Shown here one piece after another: positions 7,020 to 14,715 of a stretch of 64,000 nt of DNA. The position numbers were made by a program, and so were the translations under genes. The notes below the pieces were generated by a model. That model was given only the letters and a program-made list of their open reading frames with translations. It made no database searches and was not told where the DNA came from. Location of the stretch: contig CAZTCB010000003.1 of assembly GCA_964612455.1 (NCBI GenBank), forward strand, positions 1-64,000. Direction: 5' to 3'. Within the stretch, counting starts at the first letter, position 1, and the number at the start of each line of letters is the position of its first letter. This stretch comes from SFEB01 sp964612455. GTDB taxonomy: Bacteria; Bacillota; Clostridia; Christensenellales; CAG-314.

Positions 7020-8144
7020 GTGATTTCGGTAAAAGAAGTACGGACGAGAAAGCAACAAAAAGAGTTTCTCGACTTTCCGCTTAAACTGTACAAAAACAAC
7101 CCCTATTTCGTTCCGCCCCTATACTGCGACGAGAAAAAAATTTTTTGCCGCGACTACTTTTATCTCGATCAGGCAGAAGCCGTTTATTTCAACGCATACG
7201 CCGACGGCAAAATCGTAGGGAGAATCAGCGGTATAATACAACGAGCGAGCAACGAAAAAAACGGGGAAAAACGCGTCAGATTTACCAGATTTGACTCAAT
7301 CGACGACCAAAAAGTAGCCGACGCGTTGTTTAGTGCCGTAGAAAACTGGGCAAAAACCAAAGGAATGGATACGGTATGCGGACCTTTGGGTTTTTCGGAC
7401 CTCGAGCGCGAAGGACTGCTCATCGACGGATTCGATCAGCTCTCCACGTTTGAAGAACAATACAATTATCCGTATTACCAACGATTGATAGAAAATCTCG
7501 GCTACACCAAAGAAGTCGATTGGGTTGAACACAAATTGCGTCTGCCGGAGACGGACAGCGACCGACTCGACCGTATCGGCGGGTACATGATGAAAAAATA
7601 CAACCTTCGTTTCGGCACTGCGAAAAATACCCGCGATTTTATAAAAAAATACGGCGACGGTTTTTTTGAAATTTTGGATTTGACGTACAAAGATATATAC
7701 GGCACCGTTCCCTTTACGGAAGGAATGAAAAAGATGATGATAAAAAACTTTAATCTCATCATCAACCTTGACGACGTAACCGTTATCCTTGACGAAAACG
7801 ACGACATCGTGTGTTTCGGTATATTTTTTCCGTCTATCGCCAAAGCGATACAAAAATCGGGCGGCAGGTTGACGGTCCCTACCCTTTTCAGGCTGCTCAA
7901 AGCAATAAAACATCCGAAAGTCATAGATTTCGGACTCATCGGCGTTTTACCTCGATATGCGGGCAAGGGTATCAGCTCCGTATTGATTGGTCGCGCCAAA
8001 AATATAATGCGGCAACAAAATATCCTCTACGCCGAAACAAACCTAAACCTCGAAACAAACGCCAATATCATCAATCAATGGAAGTCTTTCGATTGCACGA
8101 GGCACAAGCGCCGCCGCGCTTTCGTAAAAAAACTGTACGATTGA
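7020..8144 (+). CDS. GNAT-like hypothetical protein
   Basis: 374 residues, GTG start with a weak GGCGG site. It resembles an uncharacterised two-part GNAT-fold family: an N-terminal domain with VPPLYCDEKKIF, the central GPLGFSDLEREGLLIDGF, and a C-terminal acetyltransferase-like part containing GVLPRYAGKGISSVLIGRA (about 300-318), comparable to the acetyl-CoA-binding R/Q-x-x-G-x-G loop. Substrate unknown. It lies directly behind degV, so a role linked to lipid or fatty-acid handling is possible but unproven. Confidence 0.8.
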   Translation: MISVKEVRTRKQQKEFLDFPLKLYKNNPYFVPPLYCDEKKIFCRDYFYLDQAEAVYFNAYADGKIVGRISGIIQRASNEKNGEKRVRFTRFDSIDDQKVADALFSAVENWAKTKGMDTVCGPLGFSDLEREGLLIDGFDQLSTFEEQYNYPYYQRLIENLGYTKEVDWVEHKLRLPETDSDRLDRIGGYMMKKYNLRFGTAKNTRDFIKKYGDGFFEILDLTYKDIYGTVPFTEGMKKMMIKNFNLIINLDDVTVILDENDDIVCFGIFFPSIAKAIQKSGGRLTVPTLFRLLKAIKHPKVIDFGLIGVLPRYAGKGISSVLIGRAKNIMRQQNILYAETNLNLETNANIINQWKSFDCTRHKRRRAFVKKLYD

Positions 8145-8161
8145 CAAACAAATTTAACTAA

Positions 8162-8206
8162 AAAAACCGCGTCCCCGCAACTTTTTCGTTCAGGCACGCG
8201 GTTTTT
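8162..8206. terminator. Bidirectional terminator
   Basis: AAAAACCGCGT (8162-8172) pairs with ACGCGGTTTTT (8196-8206). It separates convergent genes ending at 8144 and 8261. Confidence 0.85.
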
Positions 8207-8260
8207 AACTGCTTATCGTTAAGAACAATCGAAATCGATTCAATTTTAAGAGAAACACGG

Positions 8261-8656
8261 CTAAAACTCGTCGCTCTCTGCTTTTATCTTTTTTAAAACG
8301 GCGACGTCCGCCGGACAAAAAACGTAATCGTCTATTTGCGACGGTTTTATCCATGCAAACGCATTGTGCTCCAGCAATTTCGGGAAACCATCCGAAATCG
8401 CGGCGTTAAATACGGTAAGGTGTATATCGAGATCGGGATAACGGTGCGTGACGTCGCAAAAAACGTTTTTTACCGTTACCGTGATATCCAATTCTTCTTT
8501 GCACTCTCTGACGAGTGCCTCCGACCGTGTTTCGCCCGTTTCTACTTTACCGCCGACAAACTCCCACTGCAACCCGCGGGTTTTTTGCGGCGGGCGTTGG
8601 CAAATCAAAAACCTTCCTTCTTCGTCCTTTATCAACGCGGCTACCACTTCTTTCAT
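8261..8656 (-). CDS. mutT: NUDIX hydrolase, MutT/8-oxo-dGTP diphosphatase type
   Basis: 131 residues. The Nudix box is complete from GGKVETGET to ECKEELDI (about 35-57), matching Gx5Ex7REUxEExGU. It begins MKEVVAALIKDEEGRFLICQR and keeps W30 EF, as in small MutT-type oxidised-nucleotide sanitising enzymes. Substrate is inferred from family only. GGAG lies ten bases before the ATG. It follows the kinase-like gene by 15 bp in one leftward unit. Confidence 0.9.
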   Translation of the reverse strand: MKEVVAALIKDEEGRFLICQRPPQKTRGLQWEFVGGKVETGETRSEALVRECKEELDITVTVKNVFCDVTHRYPDLDIHLTVFNAAISDGFPKLLEHNAFAWIKPSQIDDYVFCPADVAVLKKIKAESDEF

Positions 8657-8671
8657 TTTTGCTGCTCCGAG

Positions 8672-9271
8672 TTATTGTTTTCTCTCGTACAAATCGACTA
8701 TGAGGTCTACGCACGTATCGATTCCCAATCGTCCGCTATCGAGAGCAACGTCGTAGTTTTTGGCGTCGCCCCACTCCATGCCCGTGTAAAACTTGTAAAA
8801 CTTTTTACGCCGCTTATCTTTGTCGGCAAGACGCTTTAGGGGCTTGTCCTCTCTTTCGCCGTATACTTCGACTATACGCTTTGCCCTAAAATCCATATCG
8901 GCATGAATAAACACTTTTAAACAATCGGCAATATCGCGCAGTAAATAGTCCGCACACCTGCCGACTATTACGCAGGATTCTCTTTCGCCTATCTCCCTGA
9001 TAATCCTGCTTTGCACCATCCATACCTCATCCTGAAGCGAATACCCGTTTGCGTTTTTACCTGCCACCGCACTGCTGAAAAACGGGCGGGAAACGTAATA
9101 CTCTCCCTGGTCTTTCAAAAAGTCAGGGTGAAAACCGCTCTCCGACGCAACTTTTTGCAATATTTCCTCGTCATAACAAGGTACTCCGAGCCTCTCGGCA
9201 ACACTTTTTCCGATAGTACGCCCCGCACTGCCAAACTCTCTGCTGATTGTAATAATCTTTTGTTTATTCAT
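8672..9271 (-). CDS. Cytidylate kinase-like family protein
   Basis: 199 residues. Opening ITISREFGSAGRTIGKSVAERLG is the P-loop-like start of the cytidylate-kinase-like (Cytidylate_kin2) family. CVIVGRCADYLL (about 97-108) and KKRRKKFYKFYTGMEWGDAKNYDVALDSGRLGID complete the family pattern. These are distinct from canonical Cmk and their substrate is not settled. AGGAGG precedes the ATG, and a promoter lies at 9316-9344. Cotranscribed with mutT. Confidence 0.88.
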   Translation of the reverse strand: MNKQKIITISREFGSAGRTIGKSVAERLGVPCYDEEILQKVASESGFHPDFLKDQGEYYVSRPFFSSAVAGKNANGYSLQDEVWMVQSRIIREIGERESCVIVGRCADYLLRDIADCLKVFIHADMDFRAKRIVEVYGEREDKPLKRLADKDKRRKKFYKFYTGMEWGDAKNYDVALDSGRLGIDTCVDLIVDLYERKQ

Positions 9272-9315
9272 ATTAGCCTCCTTTACTTTTAAACGGGAAA
9301 TGCCGCCATGACCAT

Positions 9316-9344
9316 ATTATAGCAAATGCTCACCGAAAAAACAA
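9316..9344 (-). promoter_or_regulatory. Promoter of the kinase-like/mutT unit
   Basis: On the minus strand: TTGTTT (9339-9344), 17-bp spacer, extended -10 TGC-TATAAT (9316-9321). Confidence 0.75.
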
Positions 9345-9411
9345 TACCAAAAATCAAATTTTCACAAAAAACGTTTTTCGCAGTCAAAATGACGGTACGC
9401 AGTCTGCCGCG

Positions 9412-9948
9412 TCACACCACGTACCAATTTTCGTAATACTTTTTCAATTGACGAGTAAGCTCGACGCCCGCTATTTTTTCTACCGGACTAAAAAGCGTGT
9501 CCGTCAGCCCGTCGTCTGTTTTTTCGCCACTTACGTCGGTTTTCGCGTGCATATCGGTCGGAGTGACGGAGTCGTGTTGAGCGGGCGCCGACTTTGAGGA
9601 AGAAAAATCGTCACGATTTTCGCATGCGTCTGCACCGACGTCGGACGTAGACGAGTCGGACTGTTTTTCGGCAGAATCGTTGTTCATAAGATTGCTGACG
9701 ATATTCATTGCCATCGGATTCGACATGATTTCGCCCAAAACCTCACCCATATCGCCTTTGTTGTCGCGTATTTTATTAAACGTCGACATCAACTGCAATG
9801 CCTGCTGTGCGTTTTCGAGATTGTCAAAAATCCCGCCGTTTTTGCCCGTCGAACCGCTTAAATCGGACGATTTTTTTTCGTTGCGTCCCCCTGCCCCCGA
9901 CATCGATTTAAACAACAAAAAAAACAATATAAGCGGCAAAAAATTCAT
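9412..9948 (-). CDS. Hypothetical protein with N-terminal hydrophobic segment
   Basis: 178 residues from ATG 9948, chosen because GAGGAGG precedes it by 7 bases. The N-terminus MNFLPLILFFLLFKS is a short membrane or signal segment. A helical middle (ENAQQALQLMSTFNKIRDNKGDMGEVLGEIMSNPMA) is followed by a long acidic, Ser/Asp-rich low-complexity stretch and a C-terminal helix ending ENWYVV. No family recognised. It is divergent from another small helical gene at 10040; similar phrases on asparagine-rich helices suggest they may be functionally paired. Confidence 0.75.
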   Translation of the reverse strand: MNFLPLILFFLLFKSMSGAGGRNEKKSSDLSGSTGKNGGIFDNLENAQQALQLMSTFNKIRDNKGDMGEVLGEIMSNPMAMNIVSNLMNNDSAEKQSDSSTSDVGADACENRDDFSSSKSAPAQHDSVTPTDMHAKTDVSGEKTDDGLTDTLFSPVEKIAGVELTRQLKKYYENWYVV

Positions 9949-10039
9949 GTTTTTTCCTCCTCGCACCGTTTGACCGTGCTCATTATAGTTTATGCGAGCA
10001 TATATTGCATAGTGAACAGTTTTTTTAAGGAGAAAAAAT

Positions 10040-10336
10040 ATGACGAAAAACGACAACGATTTCTTTTTTAATCAAAATCCGCCGAAAGACGCCGCCCGCG
10101 TCGATACCAAAAACCTTGCGGCTCAGGCGCAAACGTTTAAAAACCTCGCCGATTACTATGATAAAAACGGACAGGACAAATTGATAACGGATATCGTTTC
10201 CGCCGTACGCGCTCAAAAAGCCAACGGCTCGCTAAACGACGAACAACTCAAACGTTTTGCAAAAACCGTTTCGCCTATGCTTAACGCGACTCAACGTCAA
10301 AAACTCGAGGAGCTGCTAAAACGACTCATGGATTGA
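10040..10336 (+). CDS. Small hypothetical helical protein
   Basis: 98 residues, charged, no membrane segment. Two predicted helical blocks: LAAQAQTFKNLADYYDKNGQDKLITDIVSAVRAQ and LNDEQLKRFAKTVSPMLNATQRQKLEELLKRLM. AAGGAG lies 7 bases before ATG. Divergent from the gene at 9948 with a 91-bp shared promoter region. No family recognised. Confidence 0.75.
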   Translation: MTKNDNDFFFNQNPPKDAARVDTKNLAAQAQTFKNLADYYDKNGQDKLITDIVSAVRAQKANGSLNDEQLKRFAKTVSPMLNATQRQKLEELLKRLMD

Positions 10337-10351
10337 TACCCATGAGTCGTT
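10318..10351. terminator. Inverted repeat overlapping the 10336 stop
   Basis: A 13-bp perfect stem (AAACGACTCATGG with CCATGAGTCGTTT) around the stop codon of the small gene. It has only a short T run, so it is a weak intrinsic terminator shared with convergent clpB. Confidence 0.55.
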
Positions 10352-10365
10352 TACGGCGGTAAAAA

Positions 10366-12966
10366 TCATGCGTCGTCTTTTTTTTGCGCGGACACGGTCA
10401 GCTCGTCGTTGACCTCGTCCACCGCGATAATGCTGTGAGGGCTGATTTTGTCGGCGATAATCTGTCTCGCTATCGGGGTTTCGACGTATTGTTGAATGTA
10501 TCTGCGCAACGGTCTTGCGCCAAACGCCGCGTCGAAACCGTTTTCGACGATGTATTTTTTCGCCCTTTCGGTAAGCTTGACGGTGAGATCGTCGCTTTCC
10601 AGCCTACGGTTCAGTCCGTCTATCATGATATCGACAATCCGTGCGATATCCGACGCCGTCAAAGGTTTGTAAAAAACTATCTCGTCCAGACGATTTAAAA
10701 ACTCCGGGCGGAAGGAACGCTTGAGAAGCTCGTTTATCTGTTCCTTTGCGTCCGCGTTGATTTCGCCGTCGGCGGTAATATTGTCGAGAATGATATTGCT
10801 GCCGAGGTTGGACGTAAGTATAATGACGGTGTTTTTAAAGTCTACGGTTCGCCCCTGTCCGTCGGTTATTCTGCCGTCGTCGAGAACCTGCAACAAAATA
10901 TTAAAAACGTCCGGATGAGCTTTTTCTATCTCGTCGAAAAGCACTACGCTGTACGGCTTGCGTCTGACCGCTTCCGTCAATTGTCCGCCCTGATCGTAAC
11001 CGACGTATCCCGGAGGTGCGCCGATAAGGCGCGAAACGGCAAATTTTTCCATATATTCGCTCATATCGATACGAACCATATTCTTTTCGTCGTCAAACAA
11101 AGTTGCGGCGAGAGTTTTCGCAAGTTCCGTTTTTCCGACACCCGTCGGCCCCAAAAACAGAAAACTCCCTATCGGTCTGTTGGGATCGGCAATACCTGCG
11201 CGACTGCGTAGTATCGCCTCCGACACCTTAGTGACCGCTTCGTCCTGACCTACTACGCGTTTGTGCAGGACGTTGGCAAGGTCAAGGAGTTTTTCGCGCT
11301 CTCCCTGCATCAATCTGCTGACGGGGATATTGGTGCGACGATGAATAATCTTGGCTATTTCCTCTTCGGTCACCTTGTCCCGCAAGAGTACGTTGCCTTC
11401 TCTCGATTGTTTTTCCTGCTCGTCGATTTCTTTCTCGAGCTTAGGCAAAACGCCGTATTTCAATTCCGCCGCACGGTTGAGGTCGCAGTCGCGTTCGGCT
11501 TTTTCTATCTCAAGGTTCGTTTCTTTTATTTTTTCTCTGAGCTTTTGGAGTTTGCCGATATTCTCTTTTTCTTGCAACCACTTAGACTGATTTAATTTAA
11601 ATTTTTCGTCAAGCTCGGCGAGTTCCTTTTGCACCGTAGACAAATGCGCCGCGGAAAGCCTGTCGCTTTCCTTCTTTAACGCCGCTTCTTCTATCTGCAA
11701 CTGCATTATCTTGCGACGCATGTCGTCCATTTCTTCGGGCATACTGTCCATTTCCGTCTTAATGAGGGCGCACGCCTCGTCTACGAGGTCTATCGCTTTG
11801 TCGGGGAGAAATCTGTCGCTTATATAGCGATTTGACAAGGTCGCCGCCGCAATCAAAGCCGCGTCGGTTATCTTTACGCCGTGAAAGACTTCGTAACGCT
11901 CTTTAATACCGCGCAAAATACTGATAGTATCCTCAACCGTCGGTTCGTCTACCAAAACCGGTTGAAAACGCCTCTCCAACGCGGGATCTTTTTCTATATA
12001 CTCACGGTATTCGTCGAGAGTCGTGGCACCTATACAATGCAACTCGCCTCTCGCGAGCATGGGTTTTAAAATATTTCCCGCATCCATCGCGCCGTCCGTT
12101 TTGCCGGCACCTACGATAAGGTGGAGCTCGTCTATAAATAAAATTATTTTGCCTTCGCTCTTTTTTACCGCGTTTAAAACCGCCTTGAGCCTTTCTTCAA
12201 ACTCTCCGCGATATTTGGCACCCGCAATCAACGCCCCCATGTCGAGGCTGAATATACTGCGGTTTTTTAACGCGTTGGGGACGTCGCCGTTTACTATACG
12301 TTGAGCAAGCCCCTCGGCAATTGCTGTCTTTCCCACGCCTGCCTCGCCTATGAGCACCGGGTTGTTTTTAGTCTTGCGGCTGAGTATCATGATAACATTT
12401 CGTATCTCGTTTTCTCTGCCGATAACAGGATCGAGTTTTTGTTTTCTTGCGAGTTCCACCAAATCGGAACCGTATTTTTTTAACACGTCGTACGTGGACT
12501 CGGGGTTGTCGCTCGTAACGTTGACGTTACCCCGTACCGCGGACAACGCCTTTAAAAACGCGTCCTTATTGACCGAAAACTTGTTAAAAACCGTACTTAA
12601 ATACGAGTCGGGACGCATTAAAATGCCTAAAAACAAGTGCTCTACCGATATATACTCGTCCTTCATTGACTCCGCTTGTTTTTCCGCCTCCGAAATTGCC
12701 GCGTTTAACGCATTGTCGGTATACGCGCCGACGTTTGCGCCGTGCATTTTCGGCAACCTCTCGATTTCGTTTTTTACGGCGGATTTAAGCCCCGCCGCGT
12801 CGGCGCCGCTTTGGTTTAAAAGTTGATAGACGAGACTGTCGTCGGCGGTAAGGAGCGCGTAAAGCAAGTGCTCCTGTCTGATTTCGGAATTTCCGTACTC
12901 ACGTGCGATATTTTGCGCGGATTGTATGGCGTTGACCGAGTTTTGAGTAAAATTGTTGTTTGTCAT
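10366..12966 (-). CDS. clpB: ATP-dependent disaggregase ClpB
   Basis: 866 residues. Hexameric AAA+ chaperone that, with DnaK, pulls proteins out of aggregates. Order: Clp-N repeats (1-145), AAA+ 1 with GEAGVGKT (about 203-210), the long coiled-coil middle domain (about 405-525, MDDMRRKIMQLQIEEAALKKESDRL onward) that separates ClpB from ClpC, AAA+ 2 with GPTGVGKT (about 603) and the D2-small domain ending FRPEFLNRLDEIVFY. ATG 12966 follows AGGTG by five bases and is preferred to GTG 12972. It lies 9 bp behind a ribbon-helix-helix gene, with which it is surely cotranscribed. No CtsR or HrcA (CIRCE) box was seen. Confidence 0.96.
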   Translation of the reverse strand: MTNNNFTQNSVNAIQSAQNIAREYGNSEIRQEHLLYALLTADDSLVYQLLNQSGADAAGLKSAVKNEIERLPKMHGANVGAYTDNALNAAISEAEKQAESMKDEYISVEHLFLGILMRPDSYLSTVFNKFSVNKDAFLKALSAVRGNVNVTSDNPESTYDVLKKYGSDLVELARKQKLDPVIGRENEIRNVIMILSRKTKNNPVLIGEAGVGKTAIAEGLAQRIVNGDVPNALKNRSIFSLDMGALIAGAKYRGEFEERLKAVLNAVKKSEGKIILFIDELHLIVGAGKTDGAMDAGNILKPMLARGELHCIGATTLDEYREYIEKDPALERRFQPVLVDEPTVEDTISILRGIKERYEVFHGVKITDAALIAAATLSNRYISDRFLPDKAIDLVDEACALIKTEMDSMPEEMDDMRRKIMQLQIEEAALKKESDRLSAAHLSTVQKELAELDEKFKLNQSKWLQEKENIGKLQKLREKIKETNLEIEKAERDCDLNRAAELKYGVLPKLEKEIDEQEKQSREGNVLLRDKVTEEEIAKIIHRRTNIPVSRLMQGEREKLLDLANVLHKRVVGQDEAVTKVSEAILRSRAGIADPNRPIGSFLFLGPTGVGKTELAKTLAATLFDDEKNMVRIDMSEYMEKFAVSRLIGAPPGYVGYDQGGQLTEAVRRKPYSVVLFDEIEKAHPDVFNILLQVLDDGRITDGQGRTVDFKNTVIILTSNLGSNIILDNITADGEINADAKEQINELLKRSFRPEFLNRLDEIVFYKPLTASDIARIVDIMIDGLNRRLESDDLTVKLTERAKKYIVENGFDAAFGARPLRRYIQQYVETPIARQIIADKISPHSIIAVDEVNDELTVSAQKKDDA

Positions 12967-12975
12967 ATCCACACC

Positions 12976-13626
12976 TCATCTGAATATTACTTTTTGCCTT
13001 TTCAGGTTATCGACGTACCTTTCTTCTAACACGGACAACGCAAAGGCGACGTCGTCCAGATTTTGAAAATACAGATTGAGCAACTCGTCAAAGTTTTTCA
13101 CGTACTCGAGTATAGCCTCTCCGAGTTGTTCGTTGTTTAACACCACGCCTTCGTCCAATCGCAGACGACGGATAAATCTTCCGTTTTCTACACGAGTAAA
13201 CGTATCGCCTACGTATTTTTTTTCGAGTTTTGCAAAAAGAACGAAAAAAGCACTCACCGCATCGAGCAATTGCGCGTTTGTACTGCGCAAAGACACCTTT
13301 AACTCTCCTATGCCGTCGTCGTGAGCAAGAAACAACTCCACGGTATATCTGACTGTCGGGTTGTACCGAAAACTGACTGCGGAACAAATAGACGCAAGCC
13401 CTGACGATTGCTGAGCCACAAACTTTAACGTCCGACTCGGCTCGACCAACTCTTGCAGATGATTAAACACGTCCGCTATTTTTTGTTCGGGCGTTTCAAA
13501 GGATAAATACTCGGCAATAACCGTGTTGACCATATTACTGCGACTCATACCTTTTTTATACGCAACGGCGTCGAGCGCCTCCACAAGTTGATCGTTGAGT
13601 ACCAGACTATATACACTCTTTGACAT
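12976..13626 (-). CDS. Ribbon-helix-helix protein upstream of clpB
   Basis: 216 residues. The N-terminal 45 residues (SVYSLVLNDQLVEALDAVAY, then KKGMSRSNMVNTVIAEYL) match the beta-alpha-alpha pattern of CopG/MetJ DNA-binding domains. The remaining 170 residues are an unrecognised domain with a mixed beta region (FRYNPTVRYTVELFLAHD) and C-terminal helices. First gene of the clpB operon, with a strong promoter at 13648-13675. Its place suggests a regulator of this heat-shock operon; that is inference. Confidence 0.8.
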   Translation of the reverse strand: MSKSVYSLVLNDQLVEALDAVAYKKGMSRSNMVNTVIAEYLSFETPEQKIADVFNHLQELVEPSRTLKFVAQQSSGLASICSAVSFRYNPTVRYTVELFLAHDDGIGELKVSLRSTNAQLLDAVSAFFVLFAKLEKKYVGDTFTRVENGRFIRRLRLDEGVVLNNEQLGEAILEYVKNFDELLNLYFQNLDDVAFALSVLEERYVDNLKRQKVIFR

Positions 13627-13647
13627 ATCCTATCTCCTTTCATCGAC

Positions 13648-13675
13648 ATTATAACTCTTTTATAAATTTTGTCAA
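13648..13675 (-). promoter_or_regulatory. Promoter of the RHH-clpB operon
   Basis: Minus strand TTGACA (13670-13675), 16-bp spacer, TATAAT (13648-13653). Upstream 13676-13745 is extremely AT-rich (UP-element-like). No CIRCE or CtsR direct repeat recognised. Confidence 0.85.
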
Positions 13676-13783
13676 GTATTATTATATAATTTTTTTTACA
13701 AATTATTAATTTTCGCTTTTAATTATTATCTTTAATTAAACATTTTATACCGAAAATAAAAAAATAAACCACCGTAAAAACGA

Positions 13784-13812
13784 TTGATTTTTACTTGGCG
13801 AAATGGTACAAT
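13784..13812 (+). promoter_or_regulatory. Promoter predicting a leaderless GNAT mRNA
   Basis: TTGATT (13784-13789), 17-bp spacer, extended -10 TGG-TACAAT (13807-13812). Only seven bases separate the -10 from ATG 13820, and there is no Shine-Dalgarno site. Confidence 0.7.
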
Positions 13813-13819
13813 TTTCATC

Positions 13820-14557
13820 ATGAAAAAAATCGACAGAGTAAAAGCGCTCCAATATTTAAACACCGACAAAATCAACACCGTTGCCCTGACGGGGGTTATT
13901 GCCGCAAATAAAAACGCCGATATTTACGAAAACGAAAACGGCGAAGGCGTAATGGTCGTAAACCGCAAGCAACGGTATATATACTCCCCCGACCGAGGTT
14001 TTTGGGAAGAATGTTTCGTTAATTCTCCCGACGACGTATGTTTTTCGTGCTTGCATCGCGAAATAGCGGAGTTTTTTAAAGACAAATTTTCGGCTTATTA
14101 CGACGATTATTGCCACATTTGTCTTTTTTTGGGAGACAAACCCGTTCCTAAACCTGATATTCCCGACGGTTGCGAATTAAAAAACGTAGACGTCAAAGAC
14201 GTCGACTATATCAACGATTATTACACGTACAAGGGCGAAGGCAGCAGAGAGCGTTTGTTGGAAGAAATAACGCAAAGACCGAGTTGCGCACTGTATCGGG
14301 GCGACGAGATTTTGGCGTGGAATCTCATTCATTCCGACTATTCGATGGGCGTTATGTTCGTTCCGCCGTTTAACCGAGGAAAAGGCTACGCCCAGGTCGT
14401 CGGTAGCGGGTTGTTAAAAAAGGTGCTCGAAGTCGGACGTACTCCGTACGTACAGATAGTATCCGACAACATACCGAGCCTTAATCTCGCAACGAAAAAA
14501 TTGGGTTTTACGAAAAAATTCGAGGCTTGTTGGGTGCTAAAAACACGCGACGGCTAA
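13820..14557 (+). CDS. GNAT family N-acetyltransferase
   Basis: 245 residues. The C-terminal half (about 115-240) is a GNAT fold: ELKNVDVKDVDYINDYY, GVMFVPPFNRGKGYAQVVGSGLL (acetyl-CoA loop with R-G-K-G-Y) and NIPSLNLATKKLGFTKKFEACW (the usual N-x-x-S-x-x-L-x-x-K-x-GF end). The N-terminal half is a separate uncharacterised domain with several Cys/His. Acceptor unknown. The ATG is placed at the predicted transcription start, so translation probably begins on a leaderless mRNA. Monocistronic. Confidence 0.85.
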   Translation: MKKIDRVKALQYLNTDKINTVALTGVIAANKNADIYENENGEGVMVVNRKQRYIYSPDRGFWEECFVNSPDDVCFSCLHREIAEFFKDKFSAYYDDYCHICLFLGDKPVPKPDIPDGCELKNVDVKDVDYINDYYTYKGEGSRERLLEEITQRPSCALYRGDEILAWNLIHSDYSMGVMFVPPFNRGKGYAQVVGSGLLKKVLEVGRTPYVQIVSDNIPSLNLATKKLGFTKKFEACWVLKTRDG

Positions 14558-14666
14558 CACAGTCAATTTGGCTTTTATTTTTACGCGTATGGCTTTTTGC
14601 CGTGCGCGTCGTTTTTATTTATATAATTAAAAAATATACATAATTAAAAAATATTGCCGTAAACTG

Positions 14667-14695
14667 TTGAAAAAAAACGCGTTTTTTGGTATAAT
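14667..14695 (+). promoter_or_regulatory. Promoter of the large secreted protein gene
   Basis: TTGAAA (14667-14672), 17-bp spacer, TATAAT (14690-14695). The spacer contains a 16-bp perfect palindrome (AAAAAACGCGTTTTTT, 14672-14687). Upstream is a 15-bp AT-rich direct repeat (14623-14637 and 14640-14654). Confidence 0.8.
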
Positions 14696-14715
14696 AATCG
14701 TCTAAGGAAAAAATT

